This document shows, in pieces, positions 56,514 to 64,000 of a DNA stretch of 64,000 bases. The position numbers and the translations under genes were made by a program. Below the pieces are notes generated by a model. The model was not told the origin of the DNA. It did no database searches and was given only the letters and a program-made list of their open reading frames with translations. The stretch is from Microthyrium microscopicum (taxonomy: Eukaryota > Ascomycota > Dothideomycetes > Microthyriales > Microthyriaceae), in NCBI GenBank assembly GCA_010405405.1, contig MU004242.1, positions 720,748-784,747 of the forward strand, in the 5' to 3' direction. Position 1 is the stretch's first letter. Every line of letters begins with the position of its first letter.

Positions 56514-58211
56514 CTAGCCACCAGCCTCAATCCCCAACTCCAACTTCTCAAATCTCATCAACAACGAACTCACCACCAATAATGCACCACCCGCCATAGC
56601 AGGCGCAAACATCTTGCGGATTGTCTCTGCAACCGCCACTGTCGCGATCTGTATGACTTTATCGTTGGCCGACGCGAACATCGGCGACAGCCGGCCTGCC
56701 AATGCAGACCGAATATACTCATCAGGGAAGTCATATCCCGCAAATGCGCTCTTGAGCTCGCGAAATCCCTGATTTTGAAAGAGCGATCCTGCAATGGCGA
56801 GCGAGATGGACGTCGCGCCCAATTGGGACAGGTTGATGAAGCCCAGCGCTTTTGACGAATCTTTCGGCGAGACTTTCGCAACGGCGATGGCGTAGGCGTT
56901 TTGCCAGACTAGCCCTGTGCCGGCTGCCACGAGAATCTCGTAGCCGTAGATGTTTCCGCCAAGCGTGCTGGTGTTGATGGTATGTAGTAGTGATGTGCCA
57001 ATCAGGATCAGTGAGCCGCCAGCTAGGTAGTAGAGGTTGTAGCGTCCAACGATGGGCAGCGTGGCGCCAGCCAACATCACGAAGAAGATAAAAATACAAA
57101 TGAACGGTAACAGACGGATGGCGGCGCGTATGGCCGAGTCGCCTTTGGTGAATTGAAAGAATAGTGGGATGTAGTAGAGCGTGATACTTTGAGCCGCTGC
57201 ACCGCTACTGGTAGCGGTGAAGAGTAAGACCAGAGTCCGGGATTTGAGGAAATGCACGGGAAAGTTGCGGTCATTGGTGAAGATAGAAAAGGCTTGCTGG
57301 ACGATGAACGCGATGAAACAGGCGCCGAATACCACCCAGAGAGCGATAGATCCTCTTGAGTCCCAGGCGTACGTCGAGCCACTGAAGCAGAGAGCAACAA
57401 TGAAGAGCACGAAAGCTGCGGCGTATAGTGTCGCCCCGAGCCAGTCGATACTTGCGAGCTTAGTCTTAATGCTGAGATCTGGTCGCGGATTCCTTCCTGG
57501 GAAGAAAAAGATGTACGATGGGAAAAACAGACCCGCGATAGGAAGATTGATGTAAAAGGCCTAAACATTCAAGTCAGTCCAAAACCAAAGCGAGTTGTCA
57601 AAACTAATACGTACCCAACGCCAAGTCGCACCACTCCCAGCAAACAGTCCACCCACCACTGGCCCAAGAATAGACCCAACACCCCAACTAAGCCCAATCA
57701 GGGCATTATATAATGGCGTCTCCGCCGGAGTCGTAAAAGCGGTAATATAGGTCAACGCCCCCAGATACATTCCCGCTCCACCAACTCCAGCAACAACTCG
57801 TCCTATAACCAACGTATTCGACGTTGGTGCAGCACCGCAAATGGCACTACCGACTTCAAACAGGGTCAAGCTGCATATAATCAACCATTTGACGTTAAAG
57901 AGCCCATATCCGCGCGAAAAAAGGAGGATAGTTGCGGCGGAGGCCATGGGGAAACCGATACCAATCCATTGTAGATTCTCGATGTCGCCTAGGTCTTCGT
58001 AGACTGGCCCTTGCACGTCGGCAGCGACGGTTGTATCGAGGCCGTAGAGGATGGCGCCGAGATAGAGGATGATACAGATCAGGATCCATTTCCAGGTTGG
58101 GATGTTGGCGCGGGGGTGCGAAGGAATTGGAGTGTTATCCAGTTCTGTGATGTTGTCATCGGCTTCGCTTGAGGGGGCGGAAGGAGGTTTTTCCATTGCG
58201 GAAGAAGGCAA
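56514..58211 (-). CDS. MFS multidrug exporter of the DHA2 (14-spanner) type
   Basis: Exons 58211-57615 and 57560-56514 encode about 547 residues. After a Pro/Ser-rich tail, WKWILICIILYLGAILYGLD begins the first helix with the D-T-T-V motif of DHA2 transporters. The conserved LQWIGIGFPMAS, RVVAGVGGAGMYLG and GLSWGVGSILGPVVGG motifs (the last being the antiporter motif C) are present, and the splice junction joins ATWRW to AFYINLPIAG, the usual family sequence. About 14 membrane spans are expected. Such proteins expel drugs, toxins or metabolites using the proton gradient; the substrate is unknown. The gene is divergent from a Yap-like bZIP factor (791 bp apart). Confidence 0.92.
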
Positions 58212-59002
58212 AGGTAAGAAAAATGGGACGATGATCGATAGGTGATGAATGGTTTGTTCTCTACATTCTAGGTATGGGAAAACTGGATCTATTTAACAAG
58301 ACTTGTTAACGACATATTGCTATTCTCTCAACTTCGAAACTTTAGGAGTCAAGGACAATTAGTGAGCAACCATGATTCGCGCCTTCAAAGTCAACTTGCC
58401 ATTAATCCTTACTTATCCATCAATATTCTTTACTGCGAGCCGCGCCTCATTGGAGTCTTGATTCTCCTGGAGACCTTCAGGATTGCTGCAAGAGACTTAG
58501 TAAGTCGCTCCTTTGAGGCTGAGATTTGACAACCACCAAACTATTTTATTGGCCAGCTGGCGTTCGAATCCGATAGCATACTCCGGAGGTCCTAGTAACG
58601 CGGATCATAGCCTAGTCATGCTTCTGAGGAGCGTTAGTAGCGCCGTTCTGCTAACGCGTGTCGGAGAGAGTTAGTAACGCTTCCCGGTAATTCGGCCCAA
58701 ATGCATCAGTAACAAACTCGAGTTGGACAAAATAAGTATTCGCCATAGTATCAAGATTTGATCAGATTTCATAATCTTGATCTATAACTTAAGGCAATCT
58801 CATAATATGAGCAACTGACAGTCGGGGTAGTGGACGCTGGCATCGCGGATCAGTAATCTTTTCAAGCCCGTGGCTTTATCACCCATTGCTTCTTCCCAAG
58901 AGACACAAAGGTGCTACTAAGTCCCGCAAAAATTGTTCTGGGCTCCTTTCATAACACAGAGTTTAGATTTCAAGTGTCAAAGATCTGCTTTACATCGCAA
59001 TA
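58212..59002. promoter_or_regulatory. Shared divergent promoter of the MFS exporter and bZIP genes, with Yap-type sites
   Basis: The 791-bp region contains two exact TTAGTAA motifs (58497-58503 and 58671-58677; reverse TTACTAA) and near matches CTAGTAA (58592-58598) and TTAGTAG (58634-58640). The first is centred in GACTTAGTAAGTC (58494-58506), a 13-bp palindrome apart from its centre base. TTACTAA/TTAGTAA is the recognition element of fungal AP-1 (Yap) bZIP factors (established). That the neighbouring bZIP gene binds here is my inference. Confidence 0.5.
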
Positions 59003-60393
59003 ATGGTTTCTGATGCGGGAAAGCACCAATCGCAGAAGCACAAACCAAAACGCAAGATCTCAGAGCTAGATGAAGCCGCAGCAAGGGTGAGCCAATCACA
59101 CTTTGAAATGAGAAAGATACTAATGTTCTTTCCAGCGAAGACGAACTCAAACATGCGAAGCTCAACGCGCTTTCAGAAAACGCAACAAGGAAACCATAAC
59201 ATCACTGACACTGCAAAATTCTGATCTTCAAAAGACAATTGAAGACTTGAGCGCCTGCTTTCTTAGCTTTACGGATGATTTAGTTGCCTCAGGATGGCTG
59301 GAGCAAGATCGCATAGTGGCGAAGAAACTGCAAGCAACGATTGAGCAATTCATTGCTATTACGAGGGCATCTCAATCTCCGATCACAGAGAATCCAGCAG
59401 GTGATGAACATTTCGAATCCCCAGGGACAACGGACTCGTCACCGGCAGAGTTCATTCAAGATTTGGCCACACCATCCCCTCTTAAAGAGCCGCTTCCCAC
59501 CGCGACTGGCATCGATATGAGTTCAACTCAGATGATACTTCCAAACCCACAGGAGACCTTAAGCCGCAAATATACAACCTCAACCACCGAATCAAGAAAC
59601 ATGCTCACTCAGACGTTACCAAGAGCCACGATATTCTCTTCACTCAACGTACCACCAAGCCCGCAAAGTTATCCCCGTGGCCCTATGCCAACTCACAATC
59701 CGCTACTAGACTATCTCCCGCGCATCCCTCGATCAATCAACTTCTTCAAACCCAGCTTCGCCCAAAAGCTACAGCTAGAAGCCATACGTGCCGGCCTACG
59801 ACTCGTCAGTACAGCAGAAGACAACTCTTCCCTCTTCTACCGAACGTTTAACCGAATCCTAGACCTCCCTACGCGGGAGACCTTCCGTTCACGACTCTAT
59901 CAAGCTTTGGACGATAACAAATCGCTTCATCCACCGCCTGAAAATGCCTCATGGTCAGAGTCAGAATCGTTCGCATGGTTGAATGCTTCGGATGTAGCCC
60001 GGCACTTTCGCTCGATTGGCATAGATATTGACTCGTCGCTGGATATCGTTGAGATGGTCCAGATGGAATCGGGCTACTGGCAGGGATTTGCTACTTTCTC
60101 TGGAAATGAACAACCATACGACATGAGAGCTTTATATCATGCGAATGAACTGGATGAATATGCCATAAATCCTGCTTATAACAATAATGGAGGCTACACA
60201 GGGTCTTCTGTGACTGTCGATTTGTCCAAGTTGATACATGGTGAGTATTTTTTGTTGTTCAATAGTCAATAGTCAAGATTTGGCTAATGCAAAATCCGAA
60301 GAAATTATACAAAGGACACGATGTCATGCCGAGTATCCAACGTTCAATAGGCATGATCTTAATGCTGCGCTCACGAGAGCCATGGTTGCATAA
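59003..60393 (+). CDS. AP-1/Yap-like bZIP transcription factor
   Basis: Exons 59003-59086, 59136-60240 and 60302-60393 encode about 426 residues. The first intron splits the basic region; splicing gives RRRTQTCEAQRAFRKRNKET (29-48). The Q..(A)AQRAFR signature of fungal AP-1/Yap factors is retained, but the usual invariant Asn is Thr34 and the following Arg-Ala is Cys-Glu, so DNA contacts may be altered. The zipper has Leu52, Leu59, Leu66 and Phe73 at seven-residue spacing. The remainder is Ser/Thr/Pro-rich, and the C-terminal exon ends in RTRCHAEYPTFNRHDLNAAL, which resembles the helical tail of such factors. The C-terminal intron hides this exon from simple frame finding. No nuclear signal beyond the basic region is obvious. 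Confidence 0.82.
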
Positions 60394-60930
60394 ACAAAGA
60401 ATAATCCAACCATCTCGCTGAATGGACGGCCATTGCACTGCCATTGTTATTATGGAATCTTTAGATACCGCCAGTAATGTGGAGTGGGTGCTGGTATCAT
60501 GTAATGCAGGAATATCCAATAACCCGAGAATCAGATTTTAAGCCGGCGCATTGGGCACTGGGAGTGTTGGAACGCTACAGGTAGCTTTTAAACAGAGTAG
60601 GCCATTCTGAGGAAATAGTCTCTGACGTGCACACTAAACAGACTTGAGTTGTATAGATGGTCTTTCAATTTCGGAAGTTCCGCTACAATTCTCAAGGACC
60701 AACGAGCCCTCATAACACAGCAAAATCGGACTATAAGATAGATGATAGAAAACTTTTAATATACATAGACCACGTCAAAGACGAATCACAGCTCAGCAAA
60801 TTTTTGTTAAACTACGACTTAAGGCACTCTTAAATACTAATCAGCTCCCGACCGCAGTAGCATCTTCAACAACGTAGTTCACCACCATTCTTTTATACAC
60901 CACTTAGCAAGATCGCAGCTCAACATCAAC
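60394..60930. other. Intergenic, upstream of the DUF8021-like gene
   Basis: About 540 bp with the promoter of the next gene. The 5' UTR near 60840-60930 is C/A-rich. No gene or repeat seen. Confidence 0.5.
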
Positions 60931-61692
60931 ATGCTATCCTTTCCTCTCACCCTACTCGCGTTAGCCAGCCAGGCTCTCGCAGCTTGCGACCGCGCCCAAC
61001 TCCAAAAAGCCGCAGAAAGCTACATCGCAGCCGTAACAGCCGGCTCTGGTGGAACACTCGATGTCGCTACCTACACGGAGAACTTCTCAAACGCCAAATT
61101 CAAGACTGGAGTAGTCCACTCCAAGCCCGTCAAGATCGGTTTCAGCAACAACATCCTCGACACGACCAACTGCGCAACCTTCTCTGAGATCACAGCGCCT
61201 CAAAACTCACCACCAATGGTAATAGGCACACAAATCCACTACGATGGCGACAAGATTGCCAAAATGGAAACAGTGTATAGCACTGATAAGCTAGGCACGT
61301 TTAGCAACCCAGCGAAAACACATGGCTACTTTGTCAAAGAGACACGAGGACCACTGGCCAAAAAGGATAGTCGCAAAACGCTACAGGGCATCGTAGATTC
61401 TTACTTCGACAAATTTTCCAATGGGACTATCCAAGTGCCTCATTTCACGCCTTGTGATCGCGTTGAGGGAAGCATGTACGTCACGCCAGATTGTACCGCA
61501 GGTATTATGTCAAGGGCTGGACGAAAGATGACGGATCGACGATTCGTTATTGATGAGGATGTTGGTACTGTCTCGATATTCTTGTGGTTCAATGGTCCAG
61601 GTGGTTCAGCTGATAGTCACTCTTTCCGGATCGAAGATGGGAAGCTGAAGTATGTCCATGCCATTATGGTGCCGACTAATGGGAAGTTTTAA
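60931..61692 (+). CDS. Secreted DUF8021-type protein
   Basis: A single exon of 253 residues. A signal peptide (about 1-18, MLSFPLTLLALASQALAA) is followed by CDRAQLQKAAESYIAAV, SKPVKIGFSNNILDTTNCATF and PMVIGTQIHYDGDKIAKMET, which form the pattern I recall for the DUF8021 secreted domain in ascomycetes. A second similar segment (SRKTLQGIVDSYFDKFSNG, HFTPCDRVEGSMYVT and RFVIDEDVGTVSIFLWFNGP) resembles a duplicated SnoaL-like fold half. Four Cys (19, near 89, near 175, near 188) could form disulfides. The function is unknown; it is probably extracellular. Confidence 0.78.
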   Translation: MLSFPLTLLALASQALAACDRAQLQKAAESYIAAVTAGSGGTLDVATYTENFSNAKFKTGVVHSKPVKIGFSNNILDTTNCATFSEITAPQNSPPMVIGTQIHYDGDKIAKMETVYSTDKLGTFSNPAKTHGYFVKETRGPLAKKDSRKTLQGIVDSYFDKFSNGTIQVPHFTPCDRVEGSMYVTPDCTAGIMSRAGRKMTDRRFVIDEDVGTVSIFLWFNGPGGSADSHSFRIEDGKLKYVHAIMVPTNGKF

Positions 61693-62664
61693 GAAGGTAT
61701 CTGTTGGCATAGCAATATAGCGATAGATTGTGGAGTGAAATTATCATCTGCCTTCATTTCAAGCCCACCATGGCATCGGAATAGAACTTGTGCTTGGAGT
61801 CCTGATATGTGTGACGTGAATGGGGTTCAGTATTATAGATGATAGATCGCATACAATCACCAAACGTGGAGTTGAAGATGGAACTATTTTTAGCGCGTCG
61901 GCATTGGAACTTAGTCTGCTGAAAGATTGATGCGGAGTAAATCATAATTGGTAACATGCAACATTACGGACCCTCCGTCGTTTGCTTACATTAATTGGAG
62001 AGCTTTTCGCCGTCTACAAGAATCGTCGTTGCAGATGACCAGAATAATATGGAGCTCTGACTGATGTTTTTGCTTTCCTCCGATATATTATCGTGAGTCG
62101 TAACTTCCACTGTAAAAGCATCGCAGACCTCTCATACAAAGGCTATCCTTTGAGACTTTAATATTATGACTGAAAAGTTCCTCTAGCGTATACCCTACTA
62201 GCTAAAGCTATATCGGTCTAATAAATATATTATAAAAGGTCTTTGTAGTCTTGAAAGCAGAGCCAAACGAAGACCTGAAAGGAGTCAAATGTCTCTCCGA
62301 TCCAACCCGAAAAGTGGCAATCAACCAATCAGAATGCTGGGTTCACAGCCTCGACAGCCTTGCGGATCCGGTGATTGCAGTCATTGAGCACAAAAGCATT
62401 TACTTTGACCGCTCAAACCCTCGGACTTCTCCTTTTTGAAAACAAAAAACTGCGAGTCTGTTGGTAGGATTAGTTCCTTGTACAAAATAAGGTTTGCATT
62501 CCATGCTTGAGCGCACGGCTGAGTCCATTGCTTATTCCTTCTTGTCAGGCTCGCCCCGATATAAAAAGTGTCTCACCTTCCCAACTTACTCCATCCAAAA
62601 TATCACTCAACCAATATCTTCGCCACTCAACTCAATATTTCGAACTTCTTTCCTTCAAGCATCG
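61693..62664. other. Intergenic, upstream of alternative oxidase, with a small AT-rich patch
   Basis: About 1 kb. A short AT-rich, CA-poor patch at about 62160-62240 resembles the RIP-mutated island and may be a small repeat relic. A 62-codon plus frame (62251-62439) looks like chance. The alternative oxidase promoter and 5' UTR lie at the right. Confidence 0.45.
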
Positions 62665-63763
62665 ATGTCGACAGCTGTTAGGATATCAAGCACCTGCCGC
62701 CCATTAACAATCCACACCCTCAAAACCCTCAGCAACCAAAGCCTCACAAGACCAACTATCTGCGTCCTCTACAACCATGGCGCCCAAAACAAATCCTTTT
62801 CCATATCTCAGTCTCTCGCCATGAAAGATTTCTTCCCCAAGCCAGACAGTCCACACATCCGCCGCACCTCAGCAGCCTGGCAACACCCAGTGTAAGTCGT
62901 CCTTACCACCACCATCCACTCAACTAATTACGTCCTCCAGCTACACCGAATCCCAAATGAACGCGATAACAATCGCCCACCGTTCAGCCCGCACAACATC
63001 CGACCGCGTCGCTCTCACCCTCGTTCGTATCCTACGCTTCGGTCTCGACCTAGCAACAGGCTACAAACACGACAAAGCCGTCGCCCTCTCCAAAAAGGAC
63101 CCCAAGTTCGCGAACCAAAAGTATGGAATGAGCGAGCGCAAATACATGATCCGCAACATCTTTCTCGAATCCGTTGCTGGTGTACCAGGCATGGTGGCAG
63201 GTATGTGTCGACACCTACGGAGTATGCGGCTGATGAGGCGAGATAATGGGTGGATGGAAACACTCCTCGAAGAATCATACAATGAGCGCATGCATCTGCT
63301 TATATTTCTTAAAATGGCGGAACCAGGCCTCTTCATGCGAGTAATGGTTATGGCCGCACAAGGTGTATTTTTCAATGCGTTCTTCCTTGGATACCTCATG
63401 TCACCCAAGACGGCTCACCGGTTCGTCGGATATCTTGAGGAAGAAGCGACGCTCACCTATACGCGCGAAATCGCGGATATGGATGCGGGCAAGTTGCCAA
63501 AGTGGGTTGGTATGAGGGCGCCAGATATCGCGATAGATTATTATAAGATGGAGGAGGGGAAGCAGACGATGCGGGATGTGCTGCTGCATATCAGGGCGGA
63601 TGAGGCGAAACATCGGGAGGTTAATCATACGTTGGCGAATCTGGACCAGAATGAGGATCCGAATCCTTTTGTGAGCACGTTTACGAATCCGGAGAAACCG
63701 CATCCGGGAAAAGGGATTGAGCATTTGAAGCCGACGGGGTGGGAGAGGGAGGATTGTATTTGA
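62665..63763 (+). CDS. aox: Mitochondrial alternative oxidase (AOX)
   Basis: Exons 62665-62891 and 62941-63763 encode about 349 residues. AOX is a di-iron quinol oxidase of the inner mitochondrial membrane that bypasses complexes III and IV, often induced when these fail. The N-terminus (MSTAVRISSTCRPLTIHTLK) is a basic, hydroxyl-rich mitochondrial presequence, which is why I chose this ATG over an earlier in-frame one. Iron ligands are visible: Glu152 (FLESVAGVPGMVAG), Glu191 and His194 (LEESYNERMHLL), Glu243 (YLEEEA), Glu297 and His300 (RADEAKHREVNH). Two hydrophobic helices lie near 210-235. The splice junction joins WQHPV to YTESQMNAITIAHR, as in other fungal AOX. It is complete and typical. 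Confidence 0.95.
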
Positions 63764-63939
63764 ACTACTTTCATGATTAGCATAGGAATGGTGTATTATG
63801 GATTTGGTTGGGTTTGCAGCGATATCAATCTCCTCTTTAGCGTTCATTCACTATGAGATAAACGGATAGACTTTTTTTGGCAACAGAAAAGCAAATGGGT
63901 ATCATAGATCTACAGCACCTGTATCATAAAATCATATCT

Positions 63940-64000
63940 CTAATCCTCCTCCTCATCAAAATCAACCTCCTTCGGCTCTGTCGGCTCCTGTGCCTCATGG
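63940..64000 (-). CDS. C-terminal end of a gene continuing past the right edge (acidic tail)
   Basis: The last 61 bases read on the minus strand as HEAQEPTEPKEVDFDEEED followed by a stop at 63942-63940. The dense acidic residues and open frame suggest the end of a real gene whose body lies outside the window. The 176 bp between it and the alternative oxidase stop would be a convergent 3' region. The product is unknown. Confidence 0.45.
   Translation of the reverse strand, partial: HEAQEPTEPKEVDFDEEED

Noticed and set aside
58555-58600. tRNA-like GTTCGAATCC T-loop sequence
   Set aside because: No acceptor stem, D-arm or anticodon arm can be formed around it.

Overview
The window is nuclear DNA of a filamentous ascomycete (Pezizomycotina). 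Supporting signs are dense genes on both strands, short introns (mostly 50-90 bp, GT...AG, CTAAC-like branch sites), and proteins typical of the group: flotillin, HsbA-type and DUF8021-type secreted proteins, alternative oxidase and a Dal5-type MFS permease. A 7.4-kb AT-rich island carries the signature of repeat-induced point mutation (RIP). The class cannot be fixed from the sequence alone.

Layout. 0.2-2.2 kb holds a six-exon flotillin gene (minus strand). 3.4-10.7 kb is a RIP-eroded LTR retrotransposon fossil with both terminal repeats and no intact gene. 11-20.4 kb holds a small unknown two-exon gene, a Dal5-type permease, a short-chain dehydrogenase, an F-box protein, an HsbA-like cell-wall protein and a 2-oxoglutarate/Fe(II) oxygenase. 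21.7-30.6 kb is a housekeeping block: PYM (exon-junction-complex partner), QCR9 (complex III, five tiny exons) and the 2104-residue N-recognin UBR1. 31-41.9 kb has a single-pass membrane protein, a dynamin-family GTPase, a divergent pair of secreted paralogs, an Asn/Ser/Thr-rich protein and an unrecognised two-exon gene. 42-51.4 kb holds UTP18 (ribosome biogenesis), an unknown Ser-rich protein, INP1 (peroxisome inheritance) and VID27. 52-64 kb holds a small Cys-rich protein, an APH-fold kinase, an unrecognised three-exon gene, an MFS exporter divergent from an AP-1/Yap-like bZIP factor, a DUF8021 secreted protein, alternative oxidase, and the acidic C-terminus of a gene that runs off the right edge.

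Most notable observation. A family of short (about 85-200 bp) palindromic, MITE-like elements recurs at least seven times, and six copies sit inside spliceosomal introns: one each in the permease and the dehydrogenase, one in each of UBR1's two introns, and two in a row in the single long intron of the 55-kb gene. Full copies are about 195-200 bp with terminal inverted repeats around a GACAAAATAA-type end and a CTCCCATC...GATGGGAG inner arm. These five introns are 178-401 bp, while introns without a copy are mostly 50-90 bp (the 240-bp INP1 intron is the main exception). This looks like an introner-like or intron-tolerated MITE family and is the best candidate for something undescribed here.

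A second candidate is the MFS exporter/bZIP pair. The shared 791-bp promoter contains two exact TTAGTAA (reverse TTACTAA) Yap-type sites, one inside a 13-bp palindrome, plus two near matches, suggesting a self-contained stress-efflux module. Exon boundaries were inferred by eye from splice signals, reading-frame continuity and remembered family patterns; no alignment or search was run.
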